A stretch of DNA of 64,000 bases from Roseitalea porphyridii (GCF_004331955.1 NZ_CP036532.1:1116001-1180000); one strand, 5' to 3'. Shown: positions 16,911 to 26,789, counted from the first letter of the stretch. The notes: a model not told the origin generated them from the sequence alone. Numbers and translations: made by a program.

Positions 16911-17603
16911 ATGCGCATTTTGCTGGTCGAGGACGACGCCGAACTCAATCGTCAGATCAAGGAATCGCTCGAGGACGCCGGCTATGTGGTCGATTCGGCG
17001 CTAGACGGCGAGGAAGGCCATTTCCTCGGCGACACCGAGCCCTATGACTGCGTCGTGCTCGATATCGGCCTGCCGCTGATGGACGGCATCTCGGTGCTGC
17101 AGCGCTGGCGCGAGGACGAGCGCACCATGCCGGTCCTGATCCTGACCGCCCGCGATCGCTGGAACGACAAGGTAGCCGGCATCGACGCGGGCGCCGACGA
17201 TTACGTCACCAAGCCGTTCCACATCGAGGAAGTGCTGGCCCGCGTGCGGGCGCTGATCCGCCGCGCTTCGGGTCACGCCACTTCGGAACTGGCCTGTGGC
17301 CCGCTCATCGTCGACACCAAGACATCGCGGGCGCTCGTCGACGGCAAGGCGCTCAAGCTGACCTCGCACGAATTCCGACTGCTCTCCTACCTGATCCATC
17401 ACAAGGCCGAGGTCGTCTCGCGCACCGAATTGACCGAGCATCTGTATGATCAGGATTTCGACCGCGATTCCAACACGGTCGAGGTCTTCGTCGGCCGGCT
17501 CAGGCGCAAGATCGGCCATGATCTGATCGAGACCGTGCGCGGGCTCGGCTACCGCCTGCGCGACCCCGGCGAAGAGCAGGCCGGAACGCCTGCCGCAAGC
17601 TGA
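16911..17603 (+). CDS. feuP: OmpR/PhoP-family response regulator FeuP
   Basis: A 230-residue regulator. Receiver domain 1-115 with acidic pocket ED (residues 7-9), phospho-acceptor Asp51 in VVLDIGLP, and Lys101 in VTKPF; winged-helix DNA-binding domain 130-220 ending in GHDLIETVRGLGYRLRDP. In S. meliloti FeuP controls cyclic glucan export (ndvA) and envelope adaptation. ATG 16911 is preceded by GGAAGGGAG; the longer frame from 16863 lacks a ribosome binding site. The cognate kinase follows 3 nt downstream. Confidence 0.85.
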   Translation: MRILLVEDDAELNRQIKESLEDAGYVVDSALDGEEGHFLGDTEPYDCVVLDIGLPLMDGISVLQRWREDERTMPVLILTARDRWNDKVAGIDAGADDYVTKPFHIEEVLARVRALIRRASGHATSELACGPLIVDTKTSRALVDGKALKLTSHEFRLLSYLIHHKAEVVSRTELTEHLYDQDFDRDSNTVEVFVGRLRRKIGHDLIETVRGLGYRLRDPGEEQAGTPAAS

Positions 17604-17606
17604 TCG

Positions 17607-18977
17607 ATGCCGATAGCGCCCGGTTCGCTGCGCAACCGCGTCATCGCCCTTTCGACCGTGTGGACGGTGCTGGCGGTGGCGATCCTCGGCTGGCTTCTGG
17701 TCAGCCAATACAGGGCGAATGCCGAACGCGGCTTTGCCGACCTGCAACAGGCCCAGCTCTACAGCCTGATCGCCGCGTTCACGATCACCGCGGACGGCAC
17801 CCTGTCCGGCGTGCCAAATCTCGGCGACCGCAGTTTCCTCGATCCCGGATCGGGCTGGTACTGGCAGGTCGGCCTGGTCGACGCCGATGGCGATATCCGC
17901 CGGTCTCCCTCTCTTGCCGACAGCACCCTTGCGCGACCCCCGCTGTCGGACATCCCCTATGACGACCAGTTCACCCGCACCTTCGCAACGCAGGGTCCGG
18001 CCGGGCAGACGCTCCGCGTGCTCGAGGCCGAAGTGCAGATCGGGCAGGGCGGCGAGATCGCCCTTTTCCAGCTTGCCGGCAATCAGAGCGAGTTCGACGA
18101 CGCCATCGGTTCGCTCGCCCGCAGCCTGGCGCTCCTGCTGACCGTGTTCGGCGTCGGCGTCGTGGCCATCAACGCCGCGATCATCGTATTCGGCATGCGT
18201 CCGCTCGGGCGCGTGCGCCGGGCGCTGCGCGCCATCCACGCCGGCGAGGAACACGCGCTGCCGGGCCGCTATCCCGACGAGATCCAGCCCATGGTCGACG
18301 AGATGAACATGCTCATCGACAACAACCGCCGCATCGTCGAGCGCGCCCGCACCCAGGTCGGCAACCTCGCCCATTCCCTGAAGACGCCGATTTCCGTTCT
18401 CCGGAACGAGGCCGAGCGCGGCAGGCCCGTCGAACCGCGTCTCGTCGGCGAACAGGCAAGCGCCATGAAGGCGCAGGTCGAGCATTATCTCAACCGCGCC
18501 CGGATCGCCGCCCAGGCCGGCGGCACGGCCTTCCGCACCGATGCGTCCGAGGCGCTCGAACGCCTCGTGAAGGTCATGCGCAAGCTCAACCCCGACAAGA
18601 CCTTCACCCTCGACCTGCCCGAGCGTCCGGTCGCGTTCGCGGGCGAGAAGGAGGATTTCGAGGAAGTCTGCGGAAACCTGCTCGAAAACGCCTGCAAGTG
18701 GGGCAACGGAAAGATCGCGATCACGCTCGGTGAGGCGAAAGGCGGTCTCTTCGAGGTCACCGTCGAGGATGACGGCCCCGGAATTTCGGCCGAACAGCGC
18801 GCCGTCGCGCTCAGGCGCGGCCAGCGGCTGGACGAAACAAAGCCCGGCACGGGCCTTGGCCTGTCGATCGTGGTCGAGACCGTGGACGCCTACAAGGGCG
18901 AGGTCACGCTGTCGGACAGCGCGCTCGGCGGGCTCAAAGTCACCCTCAGCCTGCCCGCCGCGCGGTCGCTTTCCTGA
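17607..18977 (+). CDS. feuQ: Sensor histidine kinase FeuQ
   Basis: A 456-residue inner-membrane kinase. Membrane segments at about residues 11-32 and 172-196 enclose a periplasmic sensor domain of about 140 residues, which would be the surface seen by FeuN. A HAMP-like linker follows, then the H-box NLAHSLKTPISVL with His256, the N box LLENACKWG, and the G boxes DDGPGIS and GTGLGLSIV. The partner is feuP just upstream. The start ATG 17607 fits the family N-terminus. Confidence 0.85.
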   Translation: MPIAPGSLRNRVIALSTVWTVLAVAILGWLLVSQYRANAERGFADLQQAQLYSLIAAFTITADGTLSGVPNLGDRSFLDPGSGWYWQVGLVDADGDIRRSPSLADSTLARPPLSDIPYDDQFTRTFATQGPAGQTLRVLEAEVQIGQGGEIALFQLAGNQSEFDDAIGSLARSLALLLTVFGVGVVAINAAIIVFGMRPLGRVRRALRAIHAGEEHALPGRYPDEIQPMVDEMNMLIDNNRRIVERARTQVGNLAHSLKTPISVLRNEAERGRPVEPRLVGEQASAMKAQVEHYLNRARIAAQAGGTAFRTDASEALERLVKVMRKLNPDKTFTLDLPERPVAFAGEKEDFEEVCGNLLENACKWGNGKIAITLGEAKGGLFEVTVEDDGPGISAEQRAVALRRGQRLDETKPGTGLGLSIVVETVDAYKGEVTLSDSALGGLKVTLSLPAARSLS

Positions 18978-19050
18978 ACCGCCATATTGCGGCCACGTCC
19001 ATCGACCCGTAAATGCGGCACGTCCGACATTGCCTGCGAGGTTGAACGAG

Positions 19051-19521
19051 ATGGGCCGCCAAGCCTTCCCTTTCCGGTCGATCGCCCTGACGGCACTTGC
19101 CCTGTCGACGCTGACCGGCTGCGTCAGCCTTGGCCTTGGCGGTGGCAGCGGAACCGCTGACGCCGGTGCAGGTGCTGGCGCCGCCGTGGCGCCCGCGGCC
19201 GGCCTGAACCTGCTCGAACCGCTCGGGGGCGGCCTTGTCGGCCGCATCGAGGGCGCGCGCATCGGCCGCGCCGATCGCATCGCTGCCCTCCAGAGCGAAT
19301 ACCGCGCGCTCGAGTTCACGCCACCCGGCGACATCGTTTCCTGGCAGGCCCGCAATGGCGGCCTCACCGGCCAGGTCGTTCCCTCCCAGCCCTATCGCGT
19401 CGGCTCGCAGGACTGCCGCCAGTACACGCATACGATCAACGCCGAGGCTGCCTCGGCACCGATCGTGGTGCGGGGCACGGCCTGCCGCAATCCGGACGGG
19501 AGCTGGTCGCTCCTGTCCTAG
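19051..19521 (+). CDS. Small surface lipoprotein, 17-kDa-antigen-like
   Basis: A 156-residue protein with a lipoprotein signal peptide (lipobox LTGC, Cys at about residue 23), a Gly/Ala-rich linker, and a C-terminal domain with RVGSQDCRQYTHTI and RGTACRNPDGSWSLLS. That last pattern is common in RT0821/Lpp0805-type surface antigens of alphaproteobacteria. GAGGTTGAACGAG precedes ATG 19051. The function is unknown; the location is probably the outer-membrane periplasmic face. Confidence 0.72.
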   Translation: MGRQAFPFRSIALTALALSTLTGCVSLGLGGGSGTADAGAGAGAAVAPAAGLNLLEPLGGGLVGRIEGARIGRADRIAALQSEYRALEFTPPGDIVSWQARNGGLTGQVVPSQPYRVGSQDCRQYTHTINAEAASAPIVVRGTACRNPDGSWSLLS

Positions 19522-19608
19522 GCCTGCCCCTACCGTCTCCAAGCGACTGCACCTTTGTCGCATCCGGTTTTTCTTGGAAACGCCGCAGGCTGACGATATC
19601 TGAGGCCC

Positions 19609-20808
19609 ATGTTGTTCTGGTTGACAGTGCTGGCCTTGACCGTCGCCGCCGTCCTGATCGGCTTCCGACCGCTTTTCGCGCCGGGCCGTGGCGCGATGCT
19701 CGACCGCGCCGAGGATCATGAACACGATATCGCGGTCTATCGTCACCAGCTCGAGGAGCTCGACGCCGAACGGGAACGCGGCGCGATTTCGCCCGCCGAA
19801 GCCCAACAGGCGCGCAACGAGATCGCCCGGCGCATCCTCGCCGTCGAGGACCGGATGCAGGCCGGCGACACCGATGCCGACAACGCCCCGGCCAGGCGGT
19901 CCGGCCGCGCCGTGCTGGCGCTGTTCGCACTTGTCTTCGTGCCGGGCCTGACCTTCATCGTCTACACCGGGATCGGCTCGCCGGGATACGAGGCGCAGCC
20001 GCTCGCCATGCGTGTTGAGGCGCTGCGCGACGCGCAGGCGGCCGCGAGCGATGCCCGCACGCAGCTTCGCGACCTGGTCGCCCGCGCCGAGGACCATCTG
20101 CGCGAGAACCCCGACGACGGGCGCGGCTGGGACGTGCTCGCCCCGGTGTATTTCCGACTCGGCGACGTCGGTCGCGCCGAAACCGCATACCGCAACGCCA
20201 TCCGGCTGATGGGCGAGACGCCCGCACGGCTGTCCGGGCTCGGCGAGGTGTTGGTGACGACGGCGGGCGGCATCGTCACCGAGGAGGCTTCCTCCCTTTT
20301 CGATCGTGCGCTCGAGGCCGATCCGGCCGACCCCCGCGGGCGCTTTTTCGACGGGCTTGGCGCCGTGCAGATCGGTCGTTACGAGCAGGCCGAGCAGATC
20401 TGGACCGAACTCGCCGCCGATCCGGACGCCGATCAGGCCTGGCGCGCCGTCGCCGGCCAGAGCCTGGCGCGGCTCGCCGAGACCGCGCCGCGGGCCGAAA
20501 CGCCCGGCCGTCCGCCTGCGCTCGATGACGAGACGATCGAGCAGGTGAGCGAACTCAACGACGGCGAACGTGGCGCGATGATCGAGGGGATGGTCGCCTC
20601 GCTCGACGAGCGGCTGCGCGCCGAACCGGACGACATTGAAGGCTGGAAACGCCTCATTCGCGCCCGGATTGTCCTTGATCAACCTGAGGCGTTGCGTGAC
20701 GCGCTAGAACGGGCCCGGGCGGCCTTCGAGGACCGCCCCGACGCGCTTGACGATCTGCGCGCGTTCGCAAGCGGGCTCGGACTGGACGTGGAGGACTATT
20801 GGCGGTGA
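19609..20808 (+). CDS. ccmI: Cytochrome c maturation protein CcmI
   Basis: Apocytochrome c chaperone of the haem-ligation complex. The 399-residue protein begins with a membrane helix, has a cytoplasmic loop with the hallmark VYRHQLEELDAERERG, a second helix at about residues 103-120, then a periplasmic TPR-like region (GWDVLAPVYFRLGDVGRAETAYRNA). It is the first gene of a four-gene ccm operon (cycHJKL in rhizobia), and its stop overlaps ccmE. Confidence 0.92.
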   Translation: MLFWLTVLALTVAAVLIGFRPLFAPGRGAMLDRAEDHEHDIAVYRHQLEELDAERERGAISPAEAQQARNEIARRILAVEDRMQAGDTDADNAPARRSGRAVLALFALVFVPGLTFIVYTGIGSPGYEAQPLAMRVEALRDAQAAASDARTQLRDLVARAEDHLRENPDDGRGWDVLAPVYFRLGDVGRAETAYRNAIRLMGETPARLSGLGEVLVTTAGGIVTEEASSLFDRALEADPADPRGRFFDGLGAVQIGRYEQAEQIWTELAADPDADQAWRAVAGQSLARLAETAPRAETPGRPPALDDETIEQVSELNDGERGAMIEGMVASLDERLRAEPDDIEGWKRLIRARIVLDQPEALRDALERARAAFEDRPDALDDLRAFASGLGLDVEDYWR

Positions 20809-21278
20809 CGCGCAAGCAGAAACGTTTTGCGGTGATCTTCGGAGCGCTTGGCGTGCTGGGCGCGGCCGTGGCGCTCGTGCTGACCGGGCTCAGCGAGCAG
20901 GTCACCTTCTTCCGCACACCGACCGACATCGTCGCGCCGGCGAACGCCGCCGAGAACGAGGGGCGGCTGCGGCTCGGCGGTCTGGTCGTGATGGGCTCGG
21001 TCGAAACGCTCGAGGATTCGTCCGTGCGCTTTGCCATCGAGGACGCCAATCACGCCGTCACCGTCCGCTATGGCGGCATTCTGCCGGACCTGTTCCGCGA
21101 GGGTCAGGGTATCGTCGCCGAAGGCACGATGCAGCCGGATGGCACGTTCAGGGCCGACACCGTGCTCGCCAAGCACGACGAGACCTACATGCCGCGCGAG
21201 GTCGCCGACGCTCTCAAGGAGCAGGGCGTCTGGAAGGGCGAGGCTGGCGGGGATGCACCGGCAGGCAACGAATACTAG
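20805..21278 (+). CDS. ccmE: Haem chaperone CcmE
   Basis: Membrane-anchored periplasmic haem carrier. From GTG 20805 the protein is 157 residues: one N-terminal membrane helix (residues 8-29), an OB-fold, and the haem-binding motif LAKHDETYMP with His124 and Tyr128. The GTG start overlaps the ccmI stop (GTGA) and gives the family start MTRKQKR; an in-frame TTG two codons earlier is less likely. Works with CcmF and CcmH encoded downstream. Confidence 0.93.
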   Translation: MTRKQKRFAVIFGALGVLGAAVALVLTGLSEQVTFFRTPTDIVAPANAAENEGRLRLGGLVVMGSVETLEDSSVRFAIEDANHAVTVRYGGILPDLFREGQGIVAEGTMQPDGTFRADTVLAKHDETYMPREVADALKEQGVWKGEAGGDAPAGNEY

Positions 21279-21298
21279 GCTGGGTTGGGAGGCCTGAC

Positions 21299-23308
21299 AT
21301 GATCGTCGAACTGGGTCACTACGCGCTGGTTCTCGGCCTCGCGCTTTCGCTCGCCCAGACGATCGTGCCGATGATCGGCCTGCGCACCAACGATGCGCGC
21401 ATGCTGCATGTCGCCCCGCCGCTGACCATCGCCACGTTCCTCGTCGTCGCCGTATCCTTCGCGGCGCTCACCTGGGCCTATGTCACCTCCGACTTCTCGG
21501 TCCGAAACGTCTGGGCGAACTCGTTCTCCGACAAGCCGATGATCTTCAAGGTCACCGGCGTGTGGGGCAATCACGAGGGCTCGATGCTCTTGTGGATCCT
21601 AACGCTCGCCCTGTTCGGCGCGCTCGTCGCCTTCTTCGGCGGCAATCTGCCCTCGCGGCTGAAGGCGGCCGTCCTCTCCGTGCAGGGTTCGGTCACCGTC
21701 GCCTTCGCGCTGTTCATCCTGCTCACATCGAACCCGTTCGAGCGCCTGTCCCCCGCGCCGATGGAGGGTCGCGACCTCAATCCGATCCTGCAGGACATTG
21801 GCCTCGCCGTGCATCCGCCGCTTCTGTACCTGGGCTATGTCGGCTTTTCGATCTGCTTCTCCTTTGCGGTCGCCGCGCTGATCGAGGGCCGCATCGATGC
21901 CGCCTGGGCGCGCTGGGTGCGGCCATGGACGCTCGTCTCCTGGCTGTTCCTGACCGCCGGCATCTCGATGGGCTCCTACTGGGCCTATTATGAACTGGGC
22001 TGGGGCGGCTGGTGGTTCTGGGACCCGGTCGAGAACGCCTCCTTCATGCCATGGCTGATCGGCACCGCGCTCCTGCACTCCGCGCTGGTGATGGAAAAGC
22101 GCGAGGCGATGAAGGTCTGGACGATCCTTCTGGCGATCCTCGCCTTTTCCTTTTCGCTGCTGGGCACCTTCCTTGTGCGCTCGGGCGTTCTGACATCGGT
22201 GCATTCGTTCGCCACCGACCCGCAGCGCGGCCTGTTCATCCTGATGATCCTGGTGTTCTTCATCGCCGGATCGCTGATCCTGTTCGCCCTGCGCGCGGGC
22301 ACCTTGCGCAATGGCGGCATGTTCCATCCGATCAGCCGCGAGGGCGCGCTCGTCCTCAACAATCTGTTCCTGACCACGGCGACGGCGACCGTGCTCGTCG
22401 GCACGCTTTATCCGCTGCTGGTCGAGGCCGTGACCGGAGAGAAGATCTCGGTCGGCGCGCCCTATTTCAACTACACCTTCATCCCGCTGATGATACCGCT
22501 CTTGATGGCCGTGCCGTTCGGGCCGCTGCTGGCCTGGAAGCGCGGCAATCTGTACGCCGCCGCCGAACGTCTCTGGCTGGCGGCTGCCCTTTCGCTCGTC
22601 GCCGCCCTGTTCATGGCCTATGTGCGCTACGAGGCGCCGGTCCTGTCGGCGCTCGCCTATTTCGTCGCCTTCTGGCTGATCATCGGCGCGTTCGCCGACG
22701 TCTGGCAGAAGGCGGGCTTTGCCAAGAATGGCCTCTCAAAGGGCTGGTCTCGGTTGCGCGGCCTGCCACGCGCCAACTGGGGCACCGCGCTCGCCCATGC
22801 CGGCCTCGGCGTCACGACGCTCGGCATCGTCGGCGTGACCACGTTCGAGGACGAGACCGTGCTGCGCATGACGCCCGGCGAGACCACGAGCTTTTCCGGC
22901 TATGAGGTCGCCTTTGATTCGCTGACGCCCGGCAAGGGTCCCAACTTCACCTATGACCGGGGCGTCTTCACTATCACGCGTGACGGCCGCGAGATCGGCA
23001 CCGTCGAGCCGGAGAAGCGGGTCTATGTGGCAAGCCGCATGCCGACCACCGAGGCGGGCATCCAGATGGTCGGGCTGTTCAGCCAGTACTATATCGCGCT
23101 CGGCGATCCCGCGCCCGACACCGACGCCATCGTCGTACGCATCTGGTACAAGCCCTATGTCACGCTGATCTGGCACGGCACGATCGTCATGGTGCTGGCC
23201 GGGCTGATCTCGCTGTCCGACCGGCGCCTTCGGATCGGCGCACCCGTCGCCGCGCGCCGGCGGCGCGAGCAGACGGCGGCCCAGGCGCGACCGGAGCCGG
23301 CCGAATGA
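21299..23308 (+). CDS. ccmF: Haem lyase subunit CcmF
   Basis: Large membrane protein (669 residues, about 15 hydrophobic segments) that attaches haem to apocytochrome c. It contains the tryptophan-rich haem-handling motif GWGGWWFWDPVENASFMPW and conserved periplasmic histidines around VHPPLLY and VHSFA. ATG 21299 follows GGGAGG; the open frame extends upstream inside ccmE. The stop overlaps ccmH by 4 nt. Confidence 0.95.
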   Translation: MIVELGHYALVLGLALSLAQTIVPMIGLRTNDARMLHVAPPLTIATFLVVAVSFAALTWAYVTSDFSVRNVWANSFSDKPMIFKVTGVWGNHEGSMLLWILTLALFGALVAFFGGNLPSRLKAAVLSVQGSVTVAFALFILLTSNPFERLSPAPMEGRDLNPILQDIGLAVHPPLLYLGYVGFSICFSFAVAALIEGRIDAAWARWVRPWTLVSWLFLTAGISMGSYWAYYELGWGGWWFWDPVENASFMPWLIGTALLHSALVMEKREAMKVWTILLAILAFSFSLLGTFLVRSGVLTSVHSFATDPQRGLFILMILVFFIAGSLILFALRAGTLRNGGMFHPISREGALVLNNLFLTTATATVLVGTLYPLLVEAVTGEKISVGAPYFNYTFIPLMIPLLMAVPFGPLLAWKRGNLYAAAERLWLAAALSLVAALFMAYVRYEAPVLSALAYFVAFWLIIGAFADVWQKAGFAKNGLSKGWSRLRGLPRANWGTALAHAGLGVTTLGIVGVTTFEDETVLRMTPGETTSFSGYEVAFDSLTPGKGPNFTYDRGVFTITRDGREIGTVEPEKRVYVASRMPTTEAGIQMVGLFSQYYIALGDPAPDTDAIVVRIWYKPYVTLIWHGTIVMVLAGLISLSDRRLRIGAPVAARRRREQTAAQARPEPAE

Positions 23309-23781
23309 AGCGCCTTGTCGCAACGCTCGCACTGATCGCAGCGCTGGGCGCCACGCCCGCGCTCGCCGTCAATCCCGACGAGATTCTCGACGATCCGGCG
23401 CTCGAGGAGCGCGCGCGCGACATCTCGGCGGGCCTCAGATGCATGGTCTGCCAGAACCAGTCGATCGACGATTCCGATGCTGAACTGGCGCGCGACCTGC
23501 GCGTGCTGGTGCGCGACCGGCTCGTCGCCGGCGACAGCAATGAGGAGGTCGTGGCCTACGTCGTCGACCGCTATGGCGAGTTCGTGCTGCTGCGGCCGAC
23601 CTTCTCGGCCCGCAATGCGCTTTTGTGGGCGACGCCCGCCATCATCCTGATCCTTGGCGGCACGGCGGCCCTCGTCTTCAGCCGCCGCCAGAGCAACTCA
23701 CGGCTCGGCGAGGCGCTGACCGCCGAAGAACAAGCGCGCGTCGCAAAGATTTTAGATGAAGGTGACCGGCAGGAGCGGTAG
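23305..23781 (+). CDS. ccmH: Cytochrome c maturation protein CcmH
   Basis: Periplasmic thiol-reductase component that keeps apocytochrome c cysteines reduced. The 158-residue protein has a signal peptide, the conserved motif RCMVCQN (Cys46 and Cys49), the segment YVVDRYGEFVLLRP, and a C-terminal membrane helix around residue 110-128. This is the short CcmH form that works with a separate CcmI. It closes the ccmIEFH operon. Confidence 0.93.
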   Translation: MKRLVATLALIAALGATPALAVNPDEILDDPALEERARDISAGLRCMVCQNQSIDDSDAELARDLRVLVRDRLVAGDSNEEVVAYVVDRYGEFVLLRPTFSARNALLWATPAIILILGGTAALVFSRRQSNSRLGEALTAEEQARVAKILDEGDRQER

Positions 23782-23808
23782 GGAGCCCTCACATGAGGGG
23801 AGCCTGCC

Positions 23809-25035
23809 ATGCCAGTCGAAAAACGCACCTTCCAGTCCCACGACGGCCACCAGCTTGCGGCGCGCTTCGACCGTCCCGAGGGTCGCGTCCGCGGCGTCGC
23901 CCTGTTCGCCCACTGCTTCACCTGCACCAAGGACATCGTCGCCGCCCGGCGCATCGCCGCCAATCTGGCACGCCTTGGCGTCGCGGTCCTGCGCTTTGAT
24001 TTCACGGGCCTCGGTTCCTCCGAGGGCGAGTTCGCCAACACCTCCTTCGTCTCCAACGTCGCCGACCTGATCGCCGCTGCCGACCATTTGCGGCAGACCG
24101 AACAGGCCCCGGTTCTGCTGATCGGCCATTCGCTGGGCGGGGCGGCGGTGCTCGCCGCCGCCGGCGACATCCCCGAGGTCAAGGGCGTGGTCACGATCGG
24201 CGCGCCGGCCGATGCCGAGCATGTCCTGCACAACTTCGAGGGTGATCTCGACGCGATCGAGCGCGAGGGTTCGGCCGAGGTGACCCTTGGCGGCCGCACG
24301 TTCCGGATCGGCAAGGGGTTCGTCGAGGCCGCCCGCGAGACCGAGCTCACCGGCCGGATAAAGGCCCTGCGCGCCTCGCTTCTGGTCATGCATTCGCCGA
24401 TCGACCAGACCGTCGGCATCGACAACGCCACGCGCATCTTCACGGCCGCCAGGCACCCCAAGAGCTTCATCTCGCTCGACACGGCCGATCACCTGCTGTC
24501 GAAGGCCGAGGACGCCGAATTCGCCGCCGAGGTCATCGCCGGCTGGGCCTCGCGCCTTTTGCCCGGGGACCAGCCGCAGGGCGAGGAAGCGATCGAGCAT
24601 GTCCGCGTCACCGAAACGCGCGCCAGCAAGTTCCAGAACAGCGTCCAGGCCGGACGGCATCGCTTCTTCGCCGACGAGCCCGCCTCGGTCGGTGGCACCG
24701 ACACCGGCCCCACGCCCTACGACTTCCTGTCGGCGGCGCTCGGTGCCTGCACCTCGATGACGCTGCGCATCTACGCCGAATTCAAGAAGCTCGATCTGGG
24801 CACGGTGACCGTCGATGTCAGCCACGCCAAGGTGCATGCGAAGGACTGCATGGACTGCACCGAGGAGCAGAAGAACGGCAAGGGCAAGATCGACCGCTTC
24901 GAGCGCGTGATCACGGTCGACGGCAACGTGCCGCCGGAACTGGCCGACAAGCTTGAGGAGATCGCCAACAAGTGCCCCGTCCACAAGACGCTGGAAGGCA
25001 AGGCGAGCGTGATCACCAAGGTCGAGACGGGGTAG
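23809..25035 (+). CDS. Bifunctional alpha/beta hydrolase / OsmC domain protein
   Basis: A natural fusion of 408 residues. Residues 1-250 form a serine hydrolase with nucleophile Ser108 in IGHSLGG and a C-terminal His in DTADHLL. Residues 270-408 form an OsmC peroxidase-like domain with the reactive Cys in GACTSMTL and the second Cys in NKCPVHKTLEG. OsmC proteins reduce organic hydroperoxides; why a hydrolase is joined to it is not known, though releasing an oxidised acyl group is plausible. It is transcribed after the ccm operon, with a 27-nt gap and its own GGGGAG site. Confidence 0.88.
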   Translation: MPVEKRTFQSHDGHQLAARFDRPEGRVRGVALFAHCFTCTKDIVAARRIAANLARLGVAVLRFDFTGLGSSEGEFANTSFVSNVADLIAAADHLRQTEQAPVLLIGHSLGGAAVLAAAGDIPEVKGVVTIGAPADAEHVLHNFEGDLDAIEREGSAEVTLGGRTFRIGKGFVEAARETELTGRIKALRASLLVMHSPIDQTVGIDNATRIFTAARHPKSFISLDTADHLLSKAEDAEFAAEVIAGWASRLLPGDQPQGEEAIEHVRVTETRASKFQNSVQAGRHRFFADEPASVGGTDTGPTPYDFLSAALGACTSMTLRIYAEFKKLDLGTVTVDVSHAKVHAKDCMDCTEEQKNGKGKIDRFERVITVDGNVPPELADKLEEIANKCPVHKTLEGKASVITKVETG

Positions 25036-25166
25036 GTACCTCACGCGCCCGTGACCCAACCTTACCGATTTTTCATGTGACGGCCATGTTTGGGCAACCT
25101 TGGGTTTCCTAGATTGACGGCAACGGCGCTCGCCGCGCCAGAACGTCAATCAAGAGGATGACCCAG

Positions 25167-26693
25167 ATGAGAACGCCCCGTTTCACCGCGGCCGTCATGG
25201 CCGCTGCCGTCGTCGGCGCGGGCTTTGCCGGCTACGGCACCGCGCAGTTCGCCAACCCCGCCTACGCCGAACCGGTCCGCCTCGAGGCGCCCGCCATGGC
25301 GCCGGGCTTCGCCGATGTGGTCGAGGCCGTCTCGCCGGCCGTCGTCTCGGTGCGCGTGCGCGCCAGCGTCGATGAGGTTTCCGACCGGTCCTTCGGTCGC
25401 CAGTTCCGCGGCAGCCCGTTCGAGGACCTGCCCGAAGGCCACCCCTTCCGCCGCTTTTTCGATCGCGAGTTCGGCGACCGGTTCAACGAACGCCAGTTCG
25501 GCGAGCGCGGTCCCGACCGTCCGCGCCGCGCGCGCCCGGTCAGCCAGGGTTCGGGCTTCTTCATCTCCGGCGACGGCTTCATCGTCACCAACAACCACGT
25601 CATCGACAATGGCGAGGAGTTCACCGTCATCATGAATGACGGCACCGAACTCGACGCCGAACTGATCGGCGCCGATGCGCGCACCGATCTGGCCGTGCTG
25701 AAGGTCGATGCCGACCGCGAATTCACCTACGTGACCTTCGACGACGACAATCCGACGCGCGTCGGCGAATGGGTGGTCGCGGTGGGCAATCCGTTCGGCC
25801 TTGGCGGCACCGTCACCGCGGGAATCGTCTCCGCCCGCGGGCGCGACATCGGCGCCGGCCCCTATGACGACTTCATCCAGATCGACGCGGCGGTCAACCG
25901 CGGCAACTCCGGCGGTCCGACCTTCAACCTCGCCGGCGAGGTCGTCGGCGTGAACACGGCCATCTTCTCGCCCTCGGGCGGCAATGTGGGTATTGCGTTT
26001 GCCGTCCCGGCGGCGGTGGCGACCGATGTCGTCGCCGACCTGATCGACGATGGCAATGTCGAACGCGGTTGGCTCGGCGTGCGCATCCAGGCGGTCACCG
26101 ACGAGATCGCCGAATCGCTCGGCCTCGCCGACGCGAGCGGCGCCATCGTCGCCGAACCCGAAGCCGGCGCGCCCGCCGCACAGGCCGGCATCGAGGCCGG
26201 TGACGTGATCACGGCGGTCAACGGCGAAGCCATCGAGGGCACCCGCGAACTGTCGCGTGCCATCGCCGCCTTCGATCCGGGCACCGAGGTGACGATCACT
26301 GTCCAGCGTGATGGCGAGGCTCGCGACATCGCGGTCGAACTGGGCGAACTGCCTTCGCTGCAGGAACTGGCCGGCACGCCCGACGCCGATCAGGGCGGCG
26401 AGCCCGAAAGCGCCCAGCCGTCCTCGATGGACGATCTCGGCCTGACGCTCGTTCCCGCCGAAGACGGCCAGGGCGTGCTGATCACCGACGTCGTGCCCGA
26501 CAGCCCGGCCTTCCAGGCAGGCATCCGCGCCGGCGACATCATCCGCGAGGTCAACAACGAGCCGGTCGCCTCGACCGCCGATGTCGAGCAGCGCATCGGC
26601 GAGGTCGCCGATGCCGGCCGCAGCGCGGCGCTTCTGCGGCTTCAGGGCGAGGATGCCAGCCGCTTCGTCGCCGTGCCGCTGCCGCGCGGCTGA
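25167..26693 (+). CDS. degP: Periplasmic serine protease Do (DegP/HtrA type)
   Basis: Envelope quality-control protease and chaperone, 508 residues. Signal peptide at the N-terminus, long Arg/Phe-rich LA loop, catalytic triad His144 (TNNHVID), Asp174 (RTDLAVLK) and Ser248 (RGNSGGP), then two PDZ domains (about 280-370 and 405-500). ATG 25167 is preferred over ATG 25158 because AGAGG lies 9 nt before the former and directly against the latter. The two-component pair downstream is in an order conserved in rhizobia, which suggests linked envelope-stress control. Confidence 0.92.
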   Translation: MRTPRFTAAVMAAAVVGAGFAGYGTAQFANPAYAEPVRLEAPAMAPGFADVVEAVSPAVVSVRVRASVDEVSDRSFGRQFRGSPFEDLPEGHPFRRFFDREFGDRFNERQFGERGPDRPRRARPVSQGSGFFISGDGFIVTNNHVIDNGEEFTVIMNDGTELDAELIGADARTDLAVLKVDADREFTYVTFDDDNPTRVGEWVVAVGNPFGLGGTVTAGIVSARGRDIGAGPYDDFIQIDAAVNRGNSGGPTFNLAGEVVGVNTAIFSPSGGNVGIAFAVPAAVATDVVADLIDDGNVERGWLGVRIQAVTDEIAESLGLADASGAIVAEPEAGAPAAQAGIEAGDVITAVNGEAIEGTRELSRAIAAFDPGTEVTITVQRDGEARDIAVELGELPSLQELAGTPDADQGGEPESAQPSSMDDLGLTLVPAEDGQGVLITDVVPDSPAFQAGIRAGDIIREVNNEPVASTADVEQRIGEVADAGRSAALLRLQGEDASRFVAVPLPRG

Positions 26694-26750
26694 CGCGTAA
26701 ACCAGTTCCGTCCGGGCCCCTTCCATGTCATCCCCTCCGGACGGTTCCCA

Positions 26751-26789
26751 CGGCGGCGGGCCTTCCCCCTCCAGCCCGCCGCCGGCCTT
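26751..26789 (+). terminator. Hairpin after degP
   Basis: CGGCGGCGGGC (26751-26761) pairs over 11 bp with GCCCGCCGCCG (26774-26784), loop 12 nt, followed by GCCTTT. It lies between degP and the response regulator. The T tract is short, so termination may be partial. Confidence 0.5.
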
